Below are positions 13,058 to 22,136 of a stretch of 64,000 bases of DNA, piece by piece (positions within the stretch are counted from its first letter, which is position 1; every line of letters begins with the position of its first letter). The stretch is taken from positions 57,250 through 121,249 of the forward strand of contig NZ_AVPI01000077.1 in the NCBI RefSeq assembly GCF_000768675.1. Direction: 5' to 3'. The notes beneath the pieces were generated by a model. The model searched no databases, had not been told where the DNA came from, and saw only the letters and a list, made by a program, of their open reading frames with translations. This DNA comes from Knoellia flava TL1 (GTDB lineage: Bacteria; Actinomycetota; Actinomycetes; Actinomycetales; Dermatophilaceae). The translations under genes and the position numbers were made by a program.

Positions 13058-13088
13058 ACGCCGGGGCGTGACCTTAGGATGCACCCTC

Positions 13089-15689
13089 GTGAAGGCCATC
13101 CGTCGCTTCAGCGTCCGCCCCGTCCTGCCCGCCCGCATCGCCCCGCTGGGCGACCTCGCGATGAACCTGCGCTGGAGCTGGCACCCCCCGCTGCGCGACC
13201 TCTTCGAGAGCATCGACCCCAAGCGGTGGGCCTCCGTCGGCGCCGACCCGGTGGCGATGCTCTCGGCGACGTCCGTCGAGGAGCTCGACGCCCTCGCCGC
13301 CGACGACGCCTTCGTCGCCCGCGTGGAGGAGGCGAAGCAGGGCCTCGACCGCTACCTCGGGGAGGACCGCTGGTACCAGCAGTGGTCCGCGGAGCAGGGT
13401 GACGCCGGTGCTCCGTCGTCGATCGCCTACTTCAGCCCGGAGTACGGCATCGCCGCCGCCCTGCCGCAGTACTCCGGTGGCCTCGGCATCCTCGCCGGCG
13501 ACCACCTCAAGTCCGCCTCCGACATCGGCGTGCCGATCGTCGGGGTCGGCCTCTTCTACAAGACCGGCTACTTCCGCCAGAGCTTCAACCGCGACGGCTG
13601 GCAGCAGGAGGACTACCCCGTCCTCGACCCCGACGGCCTGCCCCTGTCGCTGCTCCGCGAGGAGGACGGCACGCCGTGCCACATTGTCCTCGGGCTTCCC
13701 GGTGGCCGTGAGATCCGCGCCCAGGTGTGGCGCGCGCAGGTCGGTCGCGTGCCGCTGCTCCTCCTCGACTCCGACGTCACCGGCAACGACGACGCCGCCC
13801 GCGCCGTGACCGAGCGCCTCTACGGCGGCGGCGGCGAGCAGCGCCTCCAGCAGGAGATGCTCCTCGGCATCGGCGGCGTCCGCGCCCTGCGCCTGTGGTC
13901 GCGCCTCACCGGCGCCCCGACGCCCGACGTCTACCACTCCAACGAGGGCCACGCGGGCTTCCTCGCCATCGAGCGGATCAGCGAGCTCGTCACGAGCGCC
14001 GGCCTCTCCTTCGACGAGGCGCTCGAGGCCGTCCGGGCCGCGACCGTCTTCACGACGCACACGCCGGTGCCCGCCGGCATCGACCGGTTCGAGCGCCGCC
14101 TCATCGAGATCTACTTCGGCGGCGACCTCGCCCCCGCCGGCGTGCCGCTCGACCGCCTCCTCGCGCTCGGCGCCGAGACCTACGAGGGCGGCGACGCCTC
14201 GGTCTTCAACATGGCCGTCCTCGGGCTCCGCATCGCCCAGCGCGCCAACGGCGTCTCGAAGCTCCACGGTGTCGTCAGCCGCGACATGTTCGACGGCCTC
14301 TGGCCGGGCTTCGACGCCGACGAGGTGCCGATCACGAGCATCACCAACGGCGTCCACGGCCCGACGTGGGTCGACCGCAAGGTCTACGAGCTCGCCGACC
14401 GGCACTCCGACGCGGTCGACATCGACACGACCGTGCTCGACAGCACGGACTCGTGGAAGGCGATGGCCGACCTCCCGCGCGACGAGGTCTGGGCGACCAA
14501 GCGACAGCTGCGCGAGCAGCTCGTCCGCGAGGCCCGGGCCCGGATGCGCGCGTCGTGGGTCAAGCGCGGCGCCTCCTCGGCCGAGCTCGGCTGGACCGAC
14601 GAGATCCTCGACCCCGACATCCTCACGATCGGCTTCGCCCGCCGCGTGCCGACCTACAAGCGGCTCACGCTCATGCTGCGCGACCCCGCCCGCCTCAAGA
14701 AGCTGCTGCTCGACCCCGAGCGCCCGATCCAGATCGTCATCGCCGGCAAGTCGCACCCGGCGGACGAGACCGGCAAGCAGCTCATCCAGCAGATGATCAA
14801 GTTCACCGACGACCCCGAGGTCCGGCACCGCATCGCCTTCCTGCCGAACTACGACATCGCGATGGCCCAGCACCTCTACCCGGGCTGCGACGTCTGGCTC
14901 AACAACCCGCTGCGTCCCTTCGAGGCGTCGGGCACGTCGGGCATGAAGGCCGCCCTCAACGGCGCCCTCAACCTCTCGATCCTCGACGGCTGGTGGGACG
15001 AGTGGTTCGACGGCAACAACGGGTGGGCGATCCCGACCGCCGACGGTGTCGAGGACCCCGACCGCCGCGACGACATCGAGGCCAACGCGCTCTACGACCT
15101 CATCGAGAACCAGGTCGCGCCGCGCTTCTACGACGTCGACGAGAACGACCTCCCGCAGAACTGGCTCGCCATGGTGATGCACACGGTGTCGACCCTGGGC
15201 CCGAAGGTCCGCGCGAGCCGCATGGTGCGCGAGTACACCGAGCGTCTCTACGTCCCCGCGGCCCGCTCCGGATGGGCGATGCGCGATGGTGACTATGCCG
15301 GCGCGAAGGACCTCGCGGCATACGCCACGAAGGTCAAGGAGGCCTGGCCCAAGGTGAGCGTCGACCACGTCGAGTCGACCGGTCTCGGCGACAGCCCCGA
15401 GATCGGCGAGACCCTCCACGTCAACGCCTACGTCTCGCTCGACGGGCTCGACCCGGCCGACGTCGAGGTGCAGGTGGCGCACGGCCGCACGAACCACCGC
15501 GGCGACGAGCTGCACGACGTGACGACGCTGCCGCTGCACCACTCCGAGACCTACGAGCAGGGCCGCCACCAGTTCTCCGGCGACCTCGTGCTCAAGACGA
15601 GTGGCGCGTTCGGCTACACGGTGCGGGTCGTGCCCAAGCACGCCGGCCTCGCGACGCCCGCGAGCCTCGGCCTCGTCGCCACCGCCTGA
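13089..15689 (+). CDS. glgP: Alpha-glucan phosphorylase
   Basis: An 866-residue PLP-dependent phosphorylase of the GT35 family that releases glucose-1-phosphate from alpha-glucans. The Schiff-base lysine is Lys620 in Ser-Gly-Thr-Ser-Gly-Met-Lys-Ala-Ala-Leu-Asn-Gly. An N-terminal domain of unknown function (DUF3417 type, about residues 10-120, with the Asn-Leu-Arg-Trp-Ser-Trp motif) is usual for actinobacterial GlgP. GTG 13089 is chosen because the recognisable sequence begins there and a TAGGAT -10 box ends 8 bases upstream. The gene is divergent from the glgE operon, so degradation and synthesis share one regulatory region. Confidence 0.94.
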   Translation: MKAIRRFSVRPVLPARIAPLGDLAMNLRWSWHPPLRDLFESIDPKRWASVGADPVAMLSATSVEELDALAADDAFVARVEEAKQGLDRYLGEDRWYQQWSAEQGDAGAPSSIAYFSPEYGIAAALPQYSGGLGILAGDHLKSASDIGVPIVGVGLFYKTGYFRQSFNRDGWQQEDYPVLDPDGLPLSLLREEDGTPCHIVLGLPGGREIRAQVWRAQVGRVPLLLLDSDVTGNDDAARAVTERLYGGGGEQRLQQEMLLGIGGVRALRLWSRLTGAPTPDVYHSNEGHAGFLAIERISELVTSAGLSFDEALEAVRAATVFTTHTPVPAGIDRFERRLIEIYFGGDLAPAGVPLDRLLALGAETYEGGDASVFNMAVLGLRIAQRANGVSKLHGVVSRDMFDGLWPGFDADEVPITSITNGVHGPTWVDRKVYELADRHSDAVDIDTTVLDSTDSWKAMADLPRDEVWATKRQLREQLVREARARMRASWVKRGASSAELGWTDEILDPDILTIGFARRVPTYKRLTLMLRDPARLKKLLLDPERPIQIVIAGKSHPADETGKQLIQQMIKFTDDPEVRHRIAFLPNYDIAMAQHLYPGCDVWLNNPLRPFEASGTSGMKAALNGALNLSILDGWWDEWFDGNNGWAIPTADGVEDPDRRDDIEANALYDLIENQVAPRFYDVDENDLPQNWLAMVMHTVSTLGPKVRASRMVREYTERLYVPAARSGWAMRDGDYAGAKDLAAYATKVKEAWPKVSVDHVESTGLGDSPEIGETLHVNAYVSLDGLDPADVEVQVAHGRTNHRGDELHDVTTLPLHHSETYEQGRHQFSGDLVLKTSGAFGYTVRVVPKHAGLATPASLGLVATA

Positions 15690-15718
15690 CGCCCCAGCTT
15701 TTGCTCCCCATGCGGGAA

Positions 15719-15759
15719 CGTTGAGGGTCCGGAGGGAACATTTCCCTCCGGACCCTCAA
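15719..15759. terminator. Long perfect hairpin between converging glgP and a membrane-protein gene
   Basis: Two perfect 19-base arms (GTTGAGGGTCCGGAGGGAA and its complement) flank a 3-base CAT loop. It lies between the 3' ends of glgP and the gene at 15783-16376, so it can terminate both. No clear T-run follows on the plus strand. Confidence 0.75.
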
Positions 15760-15782
15760 CCTTTCCTCCGTATGCCGGCCCC

Positions 15783-16376
15783 TCACCAGATGAAGCGGGG
15801 CAGCATCCAGAGGACGAAGCCGAGGACGACGGGCAGGGCCACGGCCGCGGAGCCGTGCTTCTGGACCGGCTCATGGCCGGTCCAGCCGACCGCCCGCCGC
15901 ATCCGCAGCGCCACGACGACGAGCCCGGCACCCAGACCTCCGGCCAGCAGCCCGAGGCCGACCCGCTGCAGCGCGCCGTAGGTCCCGGTCCACGTCGTCG
16001 CGACCCGCTCGCCGGCAGCCTCGAGTCCGACGACGTCGCCGTCGGGCTGCGAGAGCATGACGCCGCGGGTCACCTCGGCGCCCCGCAGTCTCGCCGAGGC
16101 CCGGTCAGGCAGCGACACCTCCTCGGCACGTCCCGACGCCGGCTCGAGGTCCCAGTCGTCGCCCGCATCCCGCCGTGAGTAGTGGGGACCGTCGACCGTG
16201 ACGTCGGTGCGCACGAGGCACATCCCGCTCGCCTCGCTCCCGCACGTCCGGCCCTCCGCGACGACGCCACCCCACCGGGCGGCGCCGACCGCGTTGAGAG
16301 CCGTGAACAGACCGACGACGAGGAACACGACGCCGAGTGGGAGCAGCACGAACGGCCGCGCGAAGACCTTGCCCAT
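15783..16376 (-). CDS. Hypothetical membrane protein
   Basis: A 197-residue protein with a predicted transmembrane helix at residues 10-30 and two more near 135-160 and 175-195. A soluble segment of about 100 residues containing two cysteines lies between the first and second. I recognise no family. The gene is 36 bases downstream of the TAXI solute-binding protein gene on the same strand and is probably the third gene of that transporter operon. A role in transport is only suggested by position. Confidence 0.7.
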   Translation of the reverse strand: MGKVFARPFVLLPLGVVFLVVGLFTALNAVGAARWGGVVAEGRTCGSEASGMCLVRTDVTVDGPHYSRRDAGDDWDLEPASGRAEEVSLPDRASARLRGAEVTRGVMLSQPDGDVVGLEAAGERVATTWTGTYGALQRVGLGLLAGGLGAGLVVVALRMRRAVGWTGHEPVQKHGSAAVALPVVLGFVLWMLPRFIW

Positions 16377-16412
16377 CGACGGCCCTGTCGTTCCGTCCCC
16401 GTCGATCGAGCC

Positions 16413-17426
16413 TCAGCCGAGCTCGTCGAGCGCCTTCTGCGACCCCGGGTGCAGCTCGACCGGCTCGGACTCCTTGGCCGTCGCCGGGTCGAGGTCCTTG
16501 GCCGCCGGGTGCACCTTCTCGAGGTCGGCCTTCTTGTCGAAGAGCAGCTTGGTCAGCGCGCAGGCGTTGTTCTCGGACATGTCCGAACGGACCAGCAGCA
16601 CGTTGGGCACGACGACCGTCTTCGCGTCCGCCGGCGTCTTGTAGGTCGCCGCCGGGATGACGTCCTCGGCATAGACCGGGTTGACCTCCTTGAGCTTCGG
16701 CAGCAGGGGAGTGATGTCGATGAACTGGACCTGGTCGCCCATCGCCGTCATGAGGTCGGTGATACCGCCGGTCGGCAGGCCACCGGACCACACGAGCCCG
16801 TCGATGCTGCCGTCCTTCATGCCGTCGACGGTCTTGGTGAGGTCCAGCCGTTGCGCCTGCACGTCCTTGGCCGGGTCGAGCCCGGCAGCCTGGATGAGCC
16901 GGTTGGCGATGACCTCGGTGCCCGACTTCGGCGAGCCGGTCGAGATGCGCTTGCCCTTGAAGTCCTCGACCTTCGTGATGCCCGACTTCTTCGACACGAC
17001 GACCTGCGTGTAGTTCGAGTAGATCCGCGCGAGAGCCTTGACGTCGGCCTTCTTGCCCTCGAACGCGCCCTTGCCGGTCACCGCGTCGGCCGCGGTGTCG
17101 GCGAGCGAGAACGCGATGTCGTACTTCTTGTCGACGAGCTGCTGGATGTTCTGCACCGATGCACCGGTCTCGGCCGCGGTCGCCTTGAGCTCGGTGTTGG
17201 CGCTGATGACCTGCGCGAGGCCACCGCCGAGCGCGTAGTAGACGCCCGTGCTGTTGCCCGTCGCGATGGTGATCTGGCCGGCGCTCGCCGTGCAGTCGTC
17301 TCCTCCAGATCCCCCGCTCGCCGCGGAGTCGCTGGTGCGGTCCTGCTTGCCACCGCAGCCGGCGAGGGCCAGTGCGGTGACCGCGGCCACCGCGACGACG
17401 GATGTGCGAACTCGGTTGCGACTCAT
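16413..17426 (-). CDS. TAXI-family TRAP transporter solute-binding lipoprotein
   Basis: A 337-residue exported binding protein. The N terminus has a lipoprotein signal ending in Leu-Ala-Gly-Cys at residue 24. The Ile-Ala-Thr-Gly-Asn-Ser-Thr-Gly-Val-Tyr-Tyr motif is the hallmark of TAXI (TRAP-associated extracytoplasmic immunogenic) proteins, which bind dicarboxylates or other organic anions. The ribosome-binding site GGAGGAAAAGG directly precedes ATG 17426. The ATG overlaps the stop of the permease gene (ATGA), so the two are translationally coupled. The substrate cannot be predicted. Confidence 0.93.
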   Translation of the reverse strand: MSRNRVRTSVVAVAAVTALALAGCGGKQDRTSDSAASGGSGGDDCTASAGQITIATGNSTGVYYALGGGLAQVISANTELKATAAETGASVQNIQQLVDKKYDIAFSLADTAADAVTGKGAFEGKKADVKALARIYSNYTQVVVSKKSGITKVEDFKGKRISTGSPKSGTEVIANRLIQAAGLDPAKDVQAQRLDLTKTVDGMKDGSIDGLVWSGGLPTGGITDLMTAMGDQVQFIDITPLLPKLKEVNPVYAEDVIPAATYKTPADAKTVVVPNVLLVRSDMSENNACALTKLLFDKKADLEKVHPAAKDLDPATAKESEPVELHPGSQKALDELG

Positions 17427-19750
17427 GCCTTTTCCTCCAGTTTGGTGGTGCCTTCGTCAGCTGTGGGGGTATGCCGTGTGCTCGCCCTCGTGAACCACGC
17501 GAGGGCCACGGCGGCGGCGAGGAAGACGAGCCCGACGCCGATCGAGAACGGCTGCAGATAGAGCAGGAGCCCGGCGGCGGGGACGCAGAGGGCGCGGACG
17601 ACGGGCTTGACCGGGCCGAAGAGCCAGCCGCCCGTGATGACCGCGAGCGCGGCGACGGCGAGCATCGACACCACCGTCGTCCAGACGATCGAGAGCGCGT
17701 CGCCCTGCATGAGCAGGTGCGAGCCGTTGTCGGTGATGACGAAGGCGAGCGGCGCGAGGAAGGCGGGCAGCGTGTACTTCCACGCGTTCCACATCGTCCG
17801 GATCGCGTCACCACCGGTGATCGCCGATGCGGCGACGGCCGCCAGAGCCGTCGGCGGTGAGACCTCGGAGAGGACGGCGTAGTAGAAGATGAACATCGCC
17901 GTCTCCGGCGCGCTCACCCCGAGCGTCTGCAGCGCCGGGCCGATGACGACCCACGCGATGATGAACGACGCCGTCACCGGCACCGCGAGCCCGAGCACGG
18001 CGATCGCCACGGCCGCGAAGACCGCGGTGAGGACGAGCACCCCGGTCTCGTTGCTCGTGAGCGCCTGCGCCGCGGACACGAGCATCGACGCGAGCGACTG
18101 GCCGATGCCGGTCTTGACGATGACCGAGGTGATGATGCCCGCCGCGGCGCACACCGAGGCGACGGGCAGGACCGAACGCACACCCATGGCGAGACCGCGA
18201 TAGAGGTCCACGGCATACGCGCGCAGTGCCTGGGGGAGCGGGAGTCGCGACGCGTCGGGGTCGAGCGGATCGCGGCCCGAGACGAGGCGCTCGACGAGGC
18301 CGAAGAGGGCGGCGACACCGGTCGCGTAGACGACCGCCTTGAAGGGCGGGATGCCGAGCGCGAGGAAGCCGACGATGACGAAGAGCGAGAGGAAGTGGTA
18401 GCCGAAGCGCATGAGGAGCTGGAGCGCGCTGCGGGTCGCGACGTGCACCTCGCGGGCGCCGAAGCGGCGGGCGTCCATCTCGACGGCGAGGATGATGCCG
18501 AGGTAGTAGAGCAGCGTCGGGATCGTCGCCCAGAGCAGCACCTGGAGGTAGTTGACGCCGAGGTACTCCGCGATGATGAACGCCGCGGCGCCCAGGGTCG
18601 GGGGCGAGAGGATCGCGCCGATGCCGGCCGCGGCGAGCATGCCGCCGGCGGCTTCACGGGGGTAGCCCGCTCGTTTGAGGATCGGCCACGAGACCGAGCC
18701 GAGGCTCACGGCGGTCGCGGTGCCGGAGCCGCTCACGGTGCCGAGGAGGAAGCCGCTCAGCGCCACGGTGCGACCGGGCGCACTCGAGCTCTTGCGGAAC
18801 GCCGCGAACGAGATGTCGATGAAGAAGCGGCTCGCACCGGTCGCCTCGAGCACCGCGCCATAGATCGTGAAGAGGACGATGTAGGTCGCGGCGACGTCGA
18901 GCGGGATGCCGAAGAAGCCGGACGCGTCGTTGTAGAGGCCGTTGATGATGTCGCCGAAGTTCATGCCCGCGTGGCTGATCGACCACGACACGGGCAGGAA
19001 GCCGCCGTAGTAGGCGAACGCGAGGAAGACCGCGCAGACGATGGGCAGGACGAGCCCGGTCGTGCGGCGGGTCGCCTCGATGACGAGGAGCAGCAGCAGC
19101 GTGCCCATCGCGACGTCGACGGCGCCGAGCGAGCCCTGCCGGTCGAGGAAGGCGTTGAACCCGCCGCCACCGTCGCCGATCGTCACCGGGAGGACGGGGT
19201 AGAGGCAGACGAGCAGGGCGAGGGCGGCGAGGGCCCAGTCGAGGATGCCGGGGTCGTCGCTGCCGGGCGCCGGTCGCGCCGGTCGCGCCGGTCGCTCCGG
19301 TTGCGCCGTGGTCGCCTCGGTGTCGTCGCGTATGCCGTCCCGCTCGGTCTCGCTCGCGCGTGCGCGTCGACGGGTGGCGCGGTAGCAGACGAAGACGAGG
19401 GGGAGGACCGCGGCGAGGAAGAGGATGAGGTAGTACTGCCCGCCCTGCCGCAGCGGCGAGAACACCTGGTAGAGCACGAACATCGACACGAGGAAGCAGA
19501 CGGCGGTGAGGACCTCGTCGAGCCGGGGGGACAGGCGGCGGCCGGGGCGCTCCTCGTCGTACTCGCCGATGAGCCCCTCGACGTCGGTCGTCGACTCCTC
19601 GCGGACCTCGCGCAGGCTCGTCGACGTCGTGGCGGACGAGTCGCCGGCGGAGCGGGCGTCAGCGGAGCCGGCGGGTGCGTCGGCAGGGTCCGGAGGCACC
19701 GTCCGCTCGACGTCGTCGCCGGACCGCGTGACCTCCGTTGGTCGACCCAT
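17423..19750 (-). CDS. TRAP transporter fused permease (DctQ-DctM type, TAXI system)
   Basis: A 775-residue integral membrane protein with about 17-19 hydrophobic segments, combining the small (DctQ) and large (DctM) TRAP subunits in one chain. This fusion is usual for TAXI systems. The first 80 residues are an acidic, Ser/Thr/Asp-rich cytoplasmic extension without recognisable domains, and another charged insert lies near residues 125-160. The conserved Gly-Ser-Gly-Thr-Ala-Thr-Ala-Val-Ser region of the DctM half is present. It is the first gene of the operon and precedes its binding protein. TRAP transporters are ion-gradient-driven importers of organic anions. Confidence 0.92.
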   Translation of the reverse strand: MGRPTEVTRSGDDVERTVPPDPADAPAGSADARSAGDSSATTSTSLREVREESTTDVEGLIGEYDEERPGRRLSPRLDEVLTAVCFLVSMFVLYQVFSPLRQGGQYYLILFLAAVLPLVFVCYRATRRRARASETERDGIRDDTEATTAQPERPARPARPAPGSDDPGILDWALAALALLVCLYPVLPVTIGDGGGGFNAFLDRQGSLGAVDVAMGTLLLLLVIEATRRTTGLVLPIVCAVFLAFAYYGGFLPVSWSISHAGMNFGDIINGLYNDASGFFGIPLDVAATYIVLFTIYGAVLEATGASRFFIDISFAAFRKSSSAPGRTVALSGFLLGTVSGSGTATAVSLGSVSWPILKRAGYPREAAGGMLAAAGIGAILSPPTLGAAAFIIAEYLGVNYLQVLLWATIPTLLYYLGIILAVEMDARRFGAREVHVATRSALQLLMRFGYHFLSLFVIVGFLALGIPPFKAVVYATGVAALFGLVERLVSGRDPLDPDASRLPLPQALRAYAVDLYRGLAMGVRSVLPVASVCAAAGIITSVIVKTGIGQSLASMLVSAAQALTSNETGVLVLTAVFAAVAIAVLGLAVPVTASFIIAWVVIGPALQTLGVSAPETAMFIFYYAVLSEVSPPTALAAVAASAITGGDAIRTMWNAWKYTLPAFLAPLAFVITDNGSHLLMQGDALSIVWTTVVSMLAVAALAVITGGWLFGPVKPVVRALCVPAAGLLLYLQPFSIGVGLVFLAAAVALAWFTRASTRHTPTADEGTTKLEEKA

Positions 19751-19891
19751 GGCACCCCAACCTAGTCAGAGGATGGGCCGTTCGGGCCGGTGGCGGGTCG
19801 CCCATCTGGCGACGGACGAACGGGGCCGAAGGCCTCTGTTCCGGTCGGCGCCACCGGCCCACGCTGGACGCAGGCATCGAGGAGGTGCGCG

Positions 19892-20227
19892 ATGGACTGG
19901 GACCTGGGCCTGCGTGGTCTCGGCACGCTCGTCGCCCTGTCGCTGGCGTTCGGCGCGGTTGCCGGGCTGCTCGTCGGTAACGGCGTCGCCCATCGCCTGG
20001 ACGCCATGGCCGTCACGGCGCTCGCGTGCACCGCCGTCGGGATCGTCGTCAGCGAGGTCGTCCTCGGGTCGAGCGGGGAGGCCCAGCCGGTCGACAGGCT
20101 GGCGCGCAGCGGTGTGCTGGTGGCCGGCGCCGTCACGACGGTCGTCGTCGTGCTCGTGATGCGTCGCATGTCCCACCGGGGGGCGCCGAGGGCGCGGGGC
20201 CGGACAGCCGGAGGTCGGCGGGCATAA
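19892..20227 (+). CDS. Small hypothetical membrane protein
   Basis: A 111-residue protein with three hydrophobic segments (about residues 8-28, 36-52 and 68-88) and a basic Arg-rich tail. ATG 19892 is selected because a GGAGG site lies 6 bases upstream; longer in-frame starts would add unlikely arginine-rich sequence. It may be a remnant neighbour of the Tad pilus locus that starts 230 bases downstream. I do not recognise the family. Confidence 0.65.
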   Translation: MDWDLGLRGLGTLVALSLAFGAVAGLLVGNGVAHRLDAMAVTALACTAVGIVVSEVVLGSSGEAQPVDRLARSGVLVAGAVTTVVVVLVMRRMSHRGAPRARGRTAGGRRA

Positions 20228-20458
20228 GGGCGGTGGCCGCGCGGCGGGGAGGTCGGCGTGCCGCCGCTCGAGTGGCTGGGTCCCGCGTGGCTGGTTAGCC
20301 TGTGGTCTGGGTTCGACCGAGGGGCTGTGGACAACGCCACGGCGCTAAGGCCGAATCCTGCTTGCATGGCCGGGTCGGTGGGACCGACGGGTCAGGGTCG
20401 GAGGTCGCGCGTGAGCCGGGAAGGCGAGCGCGCGCAGCACTGGGGAAGGGGGCGCGTC

Positions 20459-20929
20459 GTGGACGCCGTGCGCACCGTGGAGGCCGAGGTTCGTGAGCTC
20501 GTCCGTCGCTCCGGGGTCGACCCCGCCCGCGACCCGAAGGCCGTGCAGCGGCTCGTACGCGACGCCGTCGCCGACTACGACCAGCGCTCGATGCACGGCG
20601 GCATGCCCGTCCTCAGTGACGTCACGCAGGCGGAGAAGTCGGTGTGGGACACCGTCGCCGGGTTCGGACCGCTGCAGCAGTACTTCGACGACCCGACGGT
20701 CGAGGAGATCTGGATCAAAGATCGAGTGCCAGCCGGCTTTTCTCGCTCCGCAGGATCGACCCAGCGCGCAGGCACAGGCTGCGTCTTCTCTGACAAGGAA
20801 CGAGGCGACGTCCCGGGTGGAGTACTCGTCTGCCTAATGGCTGCGGGTCTATTTGCGGTCGCCATGACGATGGCAGAGAACCAGATCGATTCAGTCTTAG
20901 CGTGGGCAGCTCGATTGATTCCTTGGTGA
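20459..20929 (+). pseudogene. cpaF: Truncated CpaF/TadA pilus ATPase (5' end only)
   Basis: The first 86 codons read as the N-terminal domain of actinobacterial CpaF/TadA (Met-Asp-Ala-Val-Arg start, then Ala-Gly-Phe-Gly-Pro-Leu-Gln and Val-Glu-Glu-Ile-Trp-Ile). The similarity stops near base 20717. The remaining codons are low-GC sequence of another origin and end at TGA 20927. The entire ATPase core (Walker A and B) is missing, so the product cannot work as a secretion motor. GTG 20459 has a G-rich ribosome-binding site 6-10 bases upstream; GTG 20411 is also possible. The break marks the left edge of the island. Confidence 0.85.
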
Positions 20930-21198
20930 TGCGCTGACTGCTGGATCGCCGGTATACCTTGCACAACCACCAGGCAATGATCGACTACCCGTCGGGAGCA
21001 ACAGGGCATCGTCCAACACGCGATTAGGCCGTCAACCACGCAAACGGCTTGTCGTGACCTGATGTGTGCTGCGAAACGCTCAAACCCAAGAGGCCGATCC
21101 GCCCAGTCCGTTGGGTGAGGCAGCAAGGCGTTCACCCGAACGAGAATCGAGACAGGTTCACCCGCCTCGCACGACCACCTGATAGATAGCCTGTCGCG
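20930..21198. other. Left island border region without a recognisable gene
   Basis: Low-GC sequence follows the hybrid cpaF frame. Long antisense frames exist here but overlap the cpaF remnant and look non-coding. The only signal I see is TAGCCT at 21187-21192, a -10-like box 6 bases upstream of the next ATG. Confidence 0.5.
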
Positions 21199-21717
21199 AT
21201 GGTTGCGACACACCCGTGGGCTCTTGAGCGGTTGGAGGGCGTCAGCACCGCCGCCATAGCCCGTCGAGAAGGCGTCTGCCATCAATGGGTCTCTCGCGTG
21301 ACCAAACCGTATGGCCCGTTTCCCCGCGCTGGTACTCCCTCTCGGGAGACCGTAGCTGTCTGGGTGCGAGAGCGATGGGCTGGCAAGTCGGCTGCTCAAG
21401 TGGCTCGGGAGCACGGCGTCAGCGTCGAGCGGGTGCAGCGCGCAACACGAGAACATGGCCCTTTCACAAACAAGTTCCAGATCGACAAGCACGTCACGAT
21501 CACTCAAATCAGCGATCGACTACGCGTGCCAGTACCCACGCTCTGCAAGTGGGTATCGACGGGATTCCTTATCGCTCCTCAGGTGTCCTCGAAGCGGCGG
21601 CTCTGGACGGTGGAGAACTTCGAGGACTGGCTCGAGCGAGCCGCACTTGAGACCTGTCCCCTGTGTGGAGCCATGACCCGAGACCAAGCGCGGCACGCAG
21701 GAGCCGTGCACCGGTGA
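21199..21717 (+). CDS. Tandem helix-turn-helix protein with excisionase-like domain and CxxC tail
   Basis: A 172-residue protein. Residues 13-40 and 62-88 are two related helix-turn-helix units, each with an Ala-Arg-Arg/Glu-Glu/His-Gly-Val core and ending in Tyr/His-Gly-Pro-Phe. Residues 98-145 look like a MerR/excisionase-type winged helix (Thr-Ile-Thr-Gln-Ile-Ser-Asp-Arg-Leu, then Arg-Arg-Leu-Trp-Thr-Val-Glu). The tail has Cys-Pro-Leu-Cys-Gly and a later His pair that might bind zinc. A TAGCCT box 6 bases before the ATG suggests a leaderless transcript. It may regulate the island or the restriction system downstream, or be an excision factor. I know of no characterised homologue. Confidence 0.7.
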   Translation: MVATHPWALERLEGVSTAAIARREGVCHQWVSRVTKPYGPFPRAGTPSRETVAVWVRERWAGKSAAQVAREHGVSVERVQRATREHGPFTNKFQIDKHVTITQISDRLRVPVPTLCKWVSTGFLIAPQVSSKRRLWTVENFEDWLERAALETCPLCGAMTRDQARHAGAVHR

Positions 21718-22136
21718 CAGATCTCTCATCATCTCTAAGCCGGGGGCCTGGGTTGGCGTACACCGTCCCTGCAACGACATAACGCGCAGGCGCAGAGGCA
21801 TGGATCAATGACCGCTTACGGCGGGTTGTGAAGGTAGCTTTCCGCGGCTTCAGATTGCCAAGGCGTTCAGCCGGGATCAACTGGCGCAGCGCGAACGCGG
21901 CGATGTCGCCTATCTATCACGAGCCCCTGACCCGTTACACCGTTGTTGAAGCCCACCGCGGCTCGGTATTCCGGCCACGACATCACGCGTCAGCGGTGTC
22001 AGGGCGTGGGCCATGGGTCCGCGCAACTAACGGTTGAACCTGAATCAGGAAGATGTGTCCATCATCGTCGCGAACAGTCGCGCTGATCGACGGCTGATGA
22101 CACCGACTGATGGCTCCCGTGTACGCCTCGCTCTCG
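21718..22136. other. Gene-free island stretch
   Basis: No convincing coding sequence, repeat or RNA gene is seen. All frames are short and lack family-like sequence. Confidence 0.5.

Noticed and set aside
20575..21507. 310-codon minus-strand frame at the left island border
   Set aside because: It overlaps the cpaF remnant and the tandem-HTH gene, has no family features and an unusual Cys/Ser-rich composition.
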